Assembly (NCBI GenBank): GCA_013153235.1
Contig: JAADEU010000012.1
Coordinates: 1 to 5,314, forward strand
Length of the DNA stretch: 5,314 bases
Direction of reading: 5' to 3'
Source of the DNA: Aquificota bacterium
Lineage (GTDB): Bacteria; Aquificota; Aquificia; Aquificales; Hydrogenothermaceae
The notes beneath the pieces were generated by a model that was not told the DNA's origin, searched no databases, and worked only from the letters and a program-made list of their open reading frames with translations. The translations under genes were made by a program, and so were the position numbers. Positions 1 through 5,298 of the stretch are shown here, piece by piece (the stretch's first letter is position 1; each line of letters opens with the position of its first letter).

Positions 1-18
1 AATCCATAAATACTCCAT
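1..18 (-). CDS. nuoL: NuoL, N-terminal six codons only (partial)
   Basis: Ten bases after the nuoK stop codon there is an ATG at position 18, followed by codons giving M-E-Y-L-W-I before the window ends. A strong Shine-Dalgarno sequence, GAGGAG at 28-23, lies four bases upstream of it. The position directly after nuoK is where nuoL stands in the conserved complex I gene order, and a hydrophobic start fits its first membrane helix. NuoL is the large antiporter-like proton pump at the far end of the membrane arm. The identity rests on gene order and the start signal, because six residues cannot prove the family. Another ATG at position 7 is in a different frame and has no ribosome binding site at a suitable distance. 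Confidence 0.72.
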
Positions 19-28
19 CTCTCTCCTC

Positions 29-331
29 TTAATGTTTTAGTTCTGTCAGTGTTTCTGTATCAACATCCTTACGCAGTCTATAAATAGCCATAATCAGACC
101 GAGTCCCACTGCAGCTTCTGCAGCTGCTATTGTCAGAATGAAGAACACAAAAACCTGTCCGCCAACATCACCGAGTTTCATATCAAATGCAACAAATGCA
201 ATATTTACAGCGTTCAGCATAAGCTCTGTAGAAATCAGCAGGGCGATAATATTCCTTCTAATTGCTACACCTATCAGTCCAAGAACCATTAGCAGTCCGC
301 TGAGGGCAACGTAATACTCGTAAGGAACCAT
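29..331 (-). CDS. nuoK: NADH-quinone oxidoreductase subunit K (NuoK)
   Basis: NuoK is a small membrane subunit of complex I (ND4L homologue) in the proton-coupling region between NuoJ/NuoA and the antiporter subunits. The 100-residue length matches the family. Three hydrophobic helices are visible, at about residues 4-24, 28-49 and 58-85. The two membrane glutamates that are essential in the E. coli protein are present at the same positions: Glu36 in the S-T-E-L-M-L-N motif of TM2 and Glu72 in the A-A-A-E-A-A-V-G-L motif of TM3. The ATG overlaps the nuoJ stop codon by one base (TAATG), which suggests translational coupling. AAGG lies just upstream and a second purine-rich AGGAGG lies further back within nuoJ. 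Nothing is truncated or unusual. Confidence 0.97.
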   Translation of the reverse strand: MVPYEYYVALSGLLMVLGLIGVAIRRNIIALLISTELMLNAVNIAFVAFDMKLGDVGGQVFVFFILTIAAAEAAVGLGLIMAIYRLRKDVDTETLTELKH

Positions 332-861
332 TATCCTTCAGCCTCCTCATCTATTACATGTTCTTTCCTTCCGATAACAATAGCACCTATCATTGCCACA
401 AGGAGAATAAGAGATGCAACCTCAAACGGGAACAGGTACTTGGTAAACAGCATTGTGGCAACGGCTTTTATATTTCCAACTTCCTGAATTACTTCTGGGG
501 TAAATATACCTGTGTTGGACTTCCATGCTCCGTAGAGGGAAACAAATGCCAGTTCAAGGAAAATCAGGAAACCTACAGGGAGTGATATCAGCATGTACTT
601 GGTTTCAAATGCCTTTCCCCTAAACTCTGGTACAGTGGATATAACCAGTACGTAGAAAACAACAATCGCAACGGCATAAATCAGAATCTGGAGTGCACCG
701 ATAAGCTCAGCTCCCATAGTGAAAAACAGACCTGAAACCATAATCAGTGCAGATATAAGTGATAATACCGCATAGATAATATTTCTAAAAAACACAACAC
801 CAAAAGCAGACAGCACAGCAAGGGAAGAAAATACCCAAAATCCAGTTGTTGTTAACTCCAT
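331..861 (-). CDS. nuoJ: NADH-quinone oxidoreductase subunit J (NuoJ)
   Basis: NuoJ is a membrane subunit of complex I (ND6 homologue) beside the quinone chamber exit. Its third helix changes shape during turnover. The 176 residues contain five hydrophobic segments, at about 8-25, 28-48, 53-76, 90-112 and 143-164. The family signature is clear: R-N-I-I-Y-A-V-L-S in TM2, then G-A-E-L-I-G-A-L-Q-I-L-I-Y into TM3 with Glu52. One feature is odd: in TM3 most bacterial NuoJ proteins read Y-x-G-A, but here it is Tyr62-Ala63-Val64-Ala65, so the usual glycine is valine (codon GTT, positions 672-670). A soluble acidic tail (D-E-E-A-E-G) ends the protein. The ATG lies inside the end of nuoI, giving a 10-base overlap (852-861), with a G-run about eight bases upstream. 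Confidence 0.95.
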   Translation of the reverse strand: MELTTTGFWVFSSLAVLSAFGVVFFRNIIYAVLSLISALIMVSGLFFTMGAELIGALQILIYAVAIVVFYVLVISTVPEFRGKAFETKYMLISLPVGFLIFLELAFVSLYGAWKSNTGIFTPEVIQEVGNIKAVATMLFTKYLFPFEVASLILLVAMIGAIVIGRKEHVIDEEAEG

Positions 862-1454
862 TTAATTTGCCCCCATAACTTACTTCTTTCCTGGTCATCT
901 ATCCAGATTCTATCAGGCTCATCAAACCTTCTTGAATCAAAATCAACAGCCCTTCTGGCCATATCGTCTAAATGGAGAACCGTTCCTGCCCTGTGGTAGG
1001 AAGCTGTCTCGTAAATATCCGTCATTATCAGACAGTCAACAGGGCATGCCTCTGTACACAGTCCACAGTACATGCAGTTGAGAAGGTTCATATCAAATCT
1101 GGTAACCCTTTTTTTCCCTTCAGGGGTCTGTACAGCCTCTATCTTAAACAGTTCTGGCACAGGACATGCCTGCTGGCACATATAGCAGGCAACGCATCTG
1201 CTTTCACCTTCTTTTATGTCCATAAACTTTTCAAGCACCTTAAATGATGGTGGCTCTTTTCCGTTTTTTACCCTGTGGGCGTGGGTTCCCCTGAATCTTT
1301 TAGGTGGAGTAAGTTTTTCAAATGGATAGTATGTGGTTACTGTTTTTCTCAGAAGGTTTTTAAGGGTAATCCTCATACCCTTTATAAAATCCACGAAGAA
1401 CACCCGCTCCCTATTAGTAAGCCCCGGTCTGTCTATATATTTTATCTTTACCAT
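852..1454 (-). CDS. nuoI: NADH-quinone oxidoreductase subunit I, 2x[4Fe-4S] ferredoxin-like (NuoI)
   Basis: NuoI (TYKY homologue) carries clusters N6a and N6b, which pass electrons towards N2 in NuoB. Two cysteine motifs are complete: C87-x2-C90-x2-C93-x3-C97-P and C127-x2-C130-x2-C133-x3-C137-P. The N-terminal part holds the amphipathic membrane-contact helix (about residues 19-38), then Y-Y-P-F-E and R-F-R-G-T-H (53-58). Two features differ from E. coli and Thermus as I recall them. About 17 extra residues lie between R-F-R-G-x-H and the first cysteine (roughly 60-85), and the N terminus is about 10 residues longer. A further cysteine, C141, follows the second motif. At 200 residues it is longer than the common 160-180. 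The ATG is separated from the nuoH stop by a single base and has only a weak Shine-Dalgarno sequence, so translation is probably coupled to nuoH. Confidence 0.96.
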   Translation of the reverse strand: MVKIKYIDRPGLTNRERVFFVDFIKGMRITLKNLLRKTVTTYYPFEKLTPPKRFRGTHAHRVKNGKEPPSFKVLEKFMDIKEGESRCVACYMCQQACPVPELFKIEAVQTPEGKKRVTRFDMNLLNCMYCGLCTEACPVDCLIMTDIYETASYHRAGTVLHLDDMARRAVDFDSRRFDEPDRIWIDDQERSKLWGQIKWS

Positions 1455-1455
1455 C

Positions 1456-2466
1456 TTACCCGAATATGATTATCCAGATAGCCACTATGAAGATGTTCGC
1501 CAGTGCAAGTGGAAGCATAACCTTCCATGCCAGCTCTGTAATCTGGTCAACCCTGTACCTTGGGAGTGTCCAGTGTACCCAGAGGAAGAACATAAACAGC
1601 AGGAATACTTTTATGAAGAACCACACAAATGCAGGAATCGGAAGCCATCCCATCAGTGGCAGTGGATTCCAGCCACCGAAGAACAGTATTACTGTAATTG
1701 CACTGAGAACAAATGTGGCTATATACCACTCTGCCAGTGGGAAGAGACCGAATTTCATCCCTGTGTACTCTGTAACATAACCACCTACCAGCTCAGCCTC
1801 AGCTTCCTGAACATCAAATGGTGTCCTTCCTGTCTCAGCGAGGATACAGAAAATCACCACAACAAATGCAAGTATATTTGGAATGATAAACCACATGTTC
1901 TGCTGGGCTTCAACAATCTCCCTCAGGGAGAATGAACCGGCCATCATTATTGGACCAACAAGTGCAAAACCAAGGGCAACCTCATAACCTATCAGAACGG
2001 CAGCCTTCCTCAGACCACCAATCATAGGATACTTGGAGTTTGAAGCCCATCCGGCGAATATAACACCGTATATAGAAATACTTCCAAATGCCAGAGCAAG
2101 CAGAAGACCAACATTAAGGTCTGTTATGTAAGGTTTTATCTCAACACCAAATATGGTGAATGGGTCTCCAAATGGAACCACTGCGAGAATCATAATGGCA
2201 GGAACAAACGCCATCAGAGATGCAAGGTAAAACAGAACCTTATCAACACTGTCAGGAACGAGGTCTTCCTTTGTCAGAACCTTTAAGGCGTCTGCTATAG
2301 GCTGGAGAAAACCATGTGGTCCAACGTGGAGTGGACCGGGACGCTGCTGAACGTGACCTGCAAATTTCCTTTCAAGGAGTGTAAGGTATGCCGCACCGAG
2401 GAACATACCTATTATGAATATCAGTGATTTTATGGTTAAAACAACAACAGTTCCCAGTAGTTCCAT
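1456..2466 (-). CDS. nuoH: NADH-quinone oxidoreductase subunit H (NuoH)
   Basis: NuoH (ND1 homologue) is the membrane subunit that forms the lower part of the quinone chamber and the start of the proton-coupling path. The 336 residues contain about eight hydrophobic helices. The conserved cytoplasmic loops are clear: L-L-E-R-K-F-A-G near residue 30, Q-x-R-x-G-P (40-45), G-F-L-Q-P-I-A-D (52-59), A-G-W-A-S-N-S-K-Y (138-146), A-E-T-G-R-T-P-F-D (210-218) followed by an E-A-E-A-E run, T-E-Y-T-G-M-K-F (232-239), and P-R-Y-R-V-D-Q (302-308) before the last helix. Coupling glutamates are present at E162, E211 and E246, matching the glutamate-rich path described in Thermus Nqo8. The ATG has GAGG five bases upstream (2475-2472). 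The gene begins after an 86-bp gap that lies where nuoE-F-G would stand in the canonical order. Confidence 0.97.
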   Translation of the reverse strand: MELLGTVVVLTIKSLIFIIGMFLGAAYLTLLERKFAGHVQQRPGPLHVGPHGFLQPIADALKVLTKEDLVPDSVDKVLFYLASLMAFVPAIMILAVVPFGDPFTIFGVEIKPYITDLNVGLLLALAFGSISIYGVIFAGWASNSKYPMIGGLRKAAVLIGYEVALGFALVGPIMMAGSFSLREIVEAQQNMWFIIPNILAFVVVIFCILAETGRTPFDVQEAEAELVGGYVTEYTGMKFGLFPLAEWYIATFVLSAITVILFFGGWNPLPLMGWLPIPAFVWFFIKVFLLFMFFLWVHWTLPRYRVDQITELAWKVMLPLALANIFIVAIWIIIFG

Positions 2467-2471
2467 CCTAA

Positions 2472-2475
2472 CCTC
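2472..2475 (-). promoter_or_regulatory. Shine-Dalgarno sequence of nuoH
   Basis: GAGG (minus strand 2475-2472) lies five bases before the nuoH ATG at 2466. It supports this start for a gene that is not translationally coupled to its upstream neighbour. Confidence 0.6.
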
Positions 2476-2493
2476 GTTGTATTGTTGTTATGG

Positions 2494-2508
2494 TTTTTAG
2501 CCTAAAAA
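2494..2508. repeat. 15-bp palindrome (TTTTTAG-C-CTAAAAA) before nuoH
   Basis: On the plus strand the sequence is TTTTTAG, one central C, then CTAAAAA, so two 7-base arms are perfect inverse complements. The single-base centre makes a protein-binding site more natural than a stable RNA hairpin. The palindrome starts directly after the possible -10 box of the internal promoter proposed for nuoH, around the expected transcription start, which would suit an operator. An A/T-rich palindrome of this length can arise by chance, and no regulator can be named. Confidence 0.35.
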
Positions 2509-2536
2509 ATCTTAACATAATAATAAGAAAAATCAA
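2509..2536 (-). promoter_or_regulatory. Possible internal promoter for nuoH and downstream genes
   Basis: In the 86-bp A/T-rich gap between nuoCD and nuoH the minus strand reads TTGATT (2536-2531), 16 bases, then TAAGAT (2514-2509). Each box matches four of six bases of the sigma-70 consensus. Transcription would begin near 2502, leaving a leader of about 35 bases with a Shine-Dalgarno sequence before nuoH. Another pairing, TTAACA (2550-2545) with TATTAT (2525-2520), matches the boxes better but has a 19-base spacer. The region is so A/T rich that such matches are expected by chance, so this is a candidate only. Confidence 0.28.
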
Positions 2537-2546
2537 ACACTGTTTG
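2528..2546 (-). terminator. Weak terminator-like hairpin after nuoCD
   Basis: The minus strand reads CAAACA-G-TGTTTG (2546-2534), a perfect 13-base palindrome, followed by A and then five T (2532-2528). As RNA it could form a five-pair stem with a three-base loop before a U tract, starting seven bases after the nuoCD stop codon. The stem is short and has only two G-C pairs, so full termination is unlikely at high growth temperature. Partial termination or a DNA-binding site are both possible. Confidence 0.3.
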
Positions 2547-2552
2547 TTAAAA

Positions 2553-4301
2553 CTATCTGTCTGTTTCACCGACTACAGGGTCAAGGCTCCCAAGGAGAAC
2601 AACGGCATCTGCAACCGTCCTTCCCTTTATCAGCTCGGTAAATATCTGGAGGTTGTAAAAGGCCCCTGAACGGATTCTCATCCTGTAAGGCCTTCCCTCA
2701 CCCTTACTGTTTATATAAAATCCCAGTTCACCTCTTGGGTTTTCCCCTGACAGGTAAACCTCTCCTTCTGGAACCTGTTCCCCGTATATTCTCAGATTGA
2801 AATCCTTGACCATTGATTCTATAGAGTTAAATACCTCATTTAAGGTGGGAAGTACGTAGGGGTTGTCTGTGGCTATGTATTTTTCCCCTTCCATACCTTT
2901 AAGTTTTTCCACACACTGTTTTATTATATTCAGGGACTGGCGCATCTCCTCCATTCTCAGCAGGTACCTGTCGTAGCAGTCGCCGACCCTTCCCAGGGGA
3001 ACCTCAAAATCCACCCTGTCGTAAGCATCGGTAGGCTGTATCATTCTGATGTCATATGGAACGCCTGCAGAGCGGGCAACAACACCTGTGAGACCGTAGC
3101 TGTATACATCCTCTTCATTTATAATTCCAAGGTCAACATTTCTCCTGAGCCAGATTCTGTTTGTGGTCAGTATAGTTTCGTACTCTTCCAGCTTTTCAGG
3201 GAAGTCATTTATAAAATGGGTGATTACATCCAGTGCACCTTCAGGCAGGTCCTTTGCAACGCCCCCAATCCTTATATATGTGGAGTTCAGCCTGATTCCT
3301 GCGATTCCTTCTATAATGTCCATTATTTTTTCCCTTTCCCTGAATGTGTACAGAAAAATCGTCAGGGCTCCAAGGTCAAGGGCAAATGTTCCAAGCCACA
3401 GCAGGTGGGAGTTTATCCTCTGGAGTTCGCACATCATTGTCCTGATGTATTTTGCCTTTTCAGGGGGTTCAACACCAAGGACCTTCTCAACGGCATTAAC
3501 ATATGCCACCTGTGAGCACAGGGCAGATATATAATCCATCCTGTCTGTGTATGGTATAAACTGGGTGTACGTCAGATTTTCCGCTATCTTCTCAACGCCC
3601 CTGTGGAGCTGTCCCAGAACAATATCACATTCTTTAACGTACTCCCCTTCCATATCAAACAGGAACCATATGGTACCGTGGGTTCCTGGATGGAGTGGAC
3701 CCCAGTTCAGTACAATCTGGTTTTTCTTCTGGATACGGGCTTTCTGTGTCCTTTCAAGGTCTTCCATTGTAGGGAGCACCGTATGGTAGGGACTGTAGTT
3801 GTGGGCAGGTTTTTCATCAGGTCTGAGATTCAGGGAAGGCAGGTATGTATCCTCTATACCCCTGAGGGGAAAATCCTTTCTCAGGGGATGGTACTTATAA
3901 CCTTCCCACAGGAACATCCTGACCAGATTTTCGTGTCCCTCAAACTTTACACCGAACATATCCCAGGCTTCTCTTTCAGCCCACTTAGCGCCTTTCCACA
4001 GGCTGGTAATGGTCGGTAGGGAGTCTCCTTCAGCCCAGCACTTAACCGCCACCCTCTGTCTCTCATCAGGGTTAAACAGCAGATAAATTCCCTGGAACCG
4101 TGGATTGTGGAGGGGATAATCAACACAGAAAAAATCTATAAACATTTTGAAGCCAAGGTCTTCTTTGAGAAATTTAAGGAGCTGTATTAGCTGATTTTTT
4201 TCTACCTGTATTGAGGTAAAGTTTTCCGACTTCTGGATATTTATATTTTCAAACCTTTCACTGACGGTCTCTAATTTCTGGTTATCTATCCATAATTGCA
4301 A
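2553..4301 (-). CDS. nuoCD: Fused NADH-quinone oxidoreductase subunits C and D (NuoCD)
   Basis: This single 582-residue protein joins the 30-kDa (NuoC) and 49-kDa (NuoD) subunits of complex I, as in E. coli and, as I recall, Aquifex. The C part (about 1-150) ends in the family signature E-R-E-A-W-D-M-F-G-V (109-118) with F-E-G-H and H-P-L-R-K-D-F-P. A linker of about 45 residues follows. The D part starts at L-N-W-G-P-L-H-P-G-T-H-G (198-209), giving the quinone-site histidine loop. Y257 in D-R-M-D-Y-I-S matches the quinone-contacting tyrosine. G-E-N-P-R-G-E-L-G-F-Y (519-529) and the C-terminal G-S-L-D-P-V-V-G-E-T-D-R are also typical. The start is TTG at 4301: an in-frame TGA lies at 4322-4320, the first internal ATG is residue 53 inside the NuoC fold, and AAGGGG is well placed upstream. 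NuoE-F-G do not follow the gene. Confidence 0.96.
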   Translation of the reverse strand: MQLWIDNQKLETVSERFENINIQKSENFTSIQVEKNQLIQLLKFLKEDLGFKMFIDFFCVDYPLHNPRFQGIYLLFNPDERQRVAVKCWAEGDSLPTITSLWKGAKWAEREAWDMFGVKFEGHENLVRMFLWEGYKYHPLRKDFPLRGIEDTYLPSLNLRPDEKPAHNYSPYHTVLPTMEDLERTQKARIQKKNQIVLNWGPLHPGTHGTIWFLFDMEGEYVKECDIVLGQLHRGVEKIAENLTYTQFIPYTDRMDYISALCSQVAYVNAVEKVLGVEPPEKAKYIRTMMCELQRINSHLLWLGTFALDLGALTIFLYTFREREKIMDIIEGIAGIRLNSTYIRIGGVAKDLPEGALDVITHFINDFPEKLEEYETILTTNRIWLRRNVDLGIINEEDVYSYGLTGVVARSAGVPYDIRMIQPTDAYDRVDFEVPLGRVGDCYDRYLLRMEEMRQSLNIIKQCVEKLKGMEGEKYIATDNPYVLPTLNEVFNSIESMVKDFNLRIYGEQVPEGEVYLSGENPRGELGFYINSKGEGRPYRMRIRSGAFYNLQIFTELIKGRTVADAVVLLGSLDPVVGETDR

Positions 4302-4308
4302 AATAATA

Positions 4309-4314
4309 CCCCTT
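4309..4314 (-). promoter_or_regulatory. Shine-Dalgarno sequence of nuoCD, deciding the TTG start
   Basis: AAGGGG (minus strand 4314-4309) lies seven bases before TTG at 4301. No ATG or GTG in this frame lies between the upstream stop codon and residue 53, so this site fixes the unusual TTG start. Confidence 0.6.
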
Positions 4315-4336
4315 GTATTTCATTATTGGAAAGGGG
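4309..4336 (-). promoter_or_regulatory. Possible RNA hairpin hiding the nuoCD ribosome binding site
   Basis: In the minus-strand transcript, CCCCUU (4336-4331) is the exact complement of AAGGGG (4314-4309), the Shine-Dalgarno sequence of nuoCD. The six-pair stem, with four G-C pairs and a 16-base loop, would block ribosome access. A weaker A-U stem, AAUAAUG (4327-4321) with UAUUAUU (4308-4302), would leave the Shine-Dalgarno sequence in its loop, so the two folds exclude one another. The pairing is seen in the sequence; a regulatory role, for example response to temperature, is inference. Confidence 0.35.
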
Positions 4337-4341
4337 AAAGG

Positions 4342-4361
4342 GCTCCCGAAAGGGAGCTTTT
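4342..4361 (+). terminator. Terminator-like hairpin in the nuoB-nuoCD gap, oriented on the plus strand
   Basis: On the plus strand GCTCCC (4342-4347), loop GAAA (4348-4351) and GGGAGC (4352-4357) form a perfect six-pair, mostly G-C stem with a GNRA tetraloop, followed by TTTT (4358-4361). This is a good intrinsic terminator shape for leftward-to-rightward (antisense) transcription. G-U and A-U pairs can extend the stem at its base. On the sense (minus) strand the same hairpin follows the nuoB stop codon by five bases, but the bases after it are CC-TTT-CCCC rather than a clean T tract, so full termination of the operon is unlikely. There it could protect or process the 3' end of a nuoAB message or cause partial attenuation. 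Confidence 0.5.
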
Positions 4362-4362
4362 A

Positions 4363-4902
4363 TTAAAATCCAAGTGGAGATTTCTCTTTTATAGGCTGTG
4401 ATGCTGTCGGTACTTCCCTTACAGGGATTTCCTCCCAGAGCTTTCCTTCTTTCTTTGCTTTTATCTTTTTCTGTAGCTCCATTATTCCCCACAGCAGTGC
4501 CTGTGGAGTTGGAGGACATCCTGGAACATAAACATCAACAGGTATTATTCTGTCAACACCCTGCAGTGTGGCGTAAGTCGGGAATGGACCACCTGCTGAC
4601 GAGCATCCACCCATTGATATAACCCATTTCGGGTCTGGCATCTGGTCGTATATCAGTTTGAGCATCGGTGCAACCTTGTTGACAACCGTTCCGGCAACAA
4701 TCAGAACATCCGACTGTCTTGGGGAACCTCTGAATATAATTCCCAGCCTGTCCGTATCAAATCTGGAGGCAGCTGTGTGCATCATCTCAATAGCACAGCA
4801 GGCCAGACCTACAGATGCAGGCCATAAGGAGTTTCTCCTTCCCCAGCTTAAAACCTCTTCTACAGTTGTAAGTATTATTCCGTTGTTGTGTTTTATTGCC
4901 AT
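4363..4902 (-). CDS. nuoB: NADH-quinone oxidoreductase subunit B, N2 cluster (NuoB)
   Basis: NuoB (PSST homologue) binds [4Fe-4S] cluster N2, the last redox centre before quinone. All four ligands are present: the tandem pair C35-C36, C100 in G-G-C-S-S-A-G-G, and C129 in V-P-G-C-P-P. Their spacing of 65 and 29 residues equals that of E. coli NuoB. Other family motifs are F-R-G-S-P-R-Q-S-D (57-65), A-G-T-V-V-N-K (70-76), M-P-D-P-K-W-V-I-S-M-G (88-98) and G-V-D-R-I-I-P-V-D-V-Y (115-125). After C129 the sequence is P-P-T-P-Q rather than the common P-P-R-P-E. The 179 residues include a charged C-terminal tail after about residue 145. The ATG has AAAGGAG seven bases upstream and overlaps the end of nuoA by 10 bases. 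A 61-bp gap with a hairpin separates it from nuoCD. Confidence 0.97.
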   Translation of the reverse strand: MAIKHNNGIILTTVEEVLSWGRRNSLWPASVGLACCAIEMMHTAASRFDTDRLGIIFRGSPRQSDVLIVAGTVVNKVAPMLKLIYDQMPDPKWVISMGGCSSAGGPFPTYATLQGVDRIIPVDVYVPGCPPTPQALLWGIMELQKKIKAKKEGKLWEEIPVREVPTASQPIKEKSPLGF

Positions 4903-5261
4903 TTTAACGCTCCTTTTCTCCAGGCGTATATGTATCCAAGTATCAGTATAAACAGGAATATAAACATCTCAGTAAAGATAAAACCTGCATTTATCTGGGC
5001 AACATCCTTGAATATAGCACCCCACGGAAGAACAAATGCAGCTTCAAGGTCAAACAGAACGAGAAGCAGTCCAAGGAGGTAGTACTTCTGTTCCAGTGAA
5101 AGATGGGAAGTTTTATCGTACAGCGGGACACCACACTCGTAAGTGTAGCCTTCCATTGGGTCAGGTACTTTTGGTGCTATCAGTCTGTTTATAAGAAGCA
5201 GTGCTGCTCCAACCACGAAGGCAATAATTCCAAACAGTAGCAGTGCAAAATATCCCGTCAT
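4893..5261 (-). CDS. nuoA: NADH-quinone oxidoreductase subunit A (NuoA)
   Basis: NuoA (ND3 homologue) is a three-helix membrane subunit of complex I whose loop between TM1 and TM2 reaches the quinone chamber. With the start chosen here it has 122 residues. TM1 is about 4-25, TM2 about 60-80 and TM3 about 92-115. Diagnostic residues are P-x-P-M-E-G-Y-T-Y-E-C-G, with the conserved loop cysteine C43, and F-D-L-E-A-A-F-V-L-P-W in TM2 with Asp71 and Glu73. I chose ATG at 5261 because GAGGTG (5272-5267) lies five bases upstream. A TTG at 5285 would add eight residues (M-K-L-S-R-G-G-E) but these include the Shine-Dalgarno sequence itself and do not fit the family. It is the first gene of the cluster, followed by nuoB with a 10-base overlap. 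Confidence 0.95.
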   Translation of the reverse strand: MTGYFALLLFGIIAFVVGAALLLINRLIAPKVPDPMEGYTYECGVPLYDKTSHLSLEQKYYLLGLLLVLFDLEAAFVLPWGAIFKDVAQINAGFIFTEMFIFLFILILGYIYAWRKGALKWQ

Positions 5262-5266
5262 CTCTC

Positions 5267-5272
5267 CACCTC
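5267..5272 (-). promoter_or_regulatory. Shine-Dalgarno sequence of nuoA, deciding its start
   Basis: GAGGTG (minus strand 5272-5267), within AGAGGTGGAG, is five bases from ATG at 5261. It would fall inside the coding sequence if translation began at TTG 5285, so it favours the shorter NuoA. Confidence 0.7.
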
Positions 5273-5292
5273 TGGATAATTTCAAACACCGT

Positions 5293-5298
5293 TTTATA
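5293..5298 (-). promoter_or_regulatory. Possible -10 box upstream of nuoA
   Basis: TATAAA (minus strand 5298-5293) matches five of six bases of the sigma-70 -10 consensus and lies 31 bases before the nuoA ATG, a sensible leader length. The -35 box would lie beyond the right edge (about 5316-5321), so the promoter cannot be confirmed. Transcription might equally enter from an upstream gene outside the window. Confidence 0.25.

Noticed and set aside
1333..1935. A 200-codon open frame on the plus strand opposite nuoI and nuoH
   Set aside because: It is antisense to two clearly conserved genes, its product is rich in Cys, His and Trp without any family motif, and it reflects codon bias of the opposite strand.
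3603..4019. A 138-codon open frame on the plus strand opposite nuoCD
   Set aside because: It lies fully antisense to the conserved NuoC-NuoD junction, has no recognisable domain, and overlaps other equally empty antisense frames.
4286..4519. A 77-codon minus-strand frame across the nuoB end and the nuoCD start
   Set aside because: It runs out of frame through the nuoB tail, the hairpin and the nuoCD start. Its product has no recognisable motif.
5262..5285. Longer NuoA starting at TTG 5285
   Set aside because: The extra eight residues contain the Shine-Dalgarno sequence for ATG 5261 and are polar, unlike the usual NuoA N terminus that enters TM1 directly.
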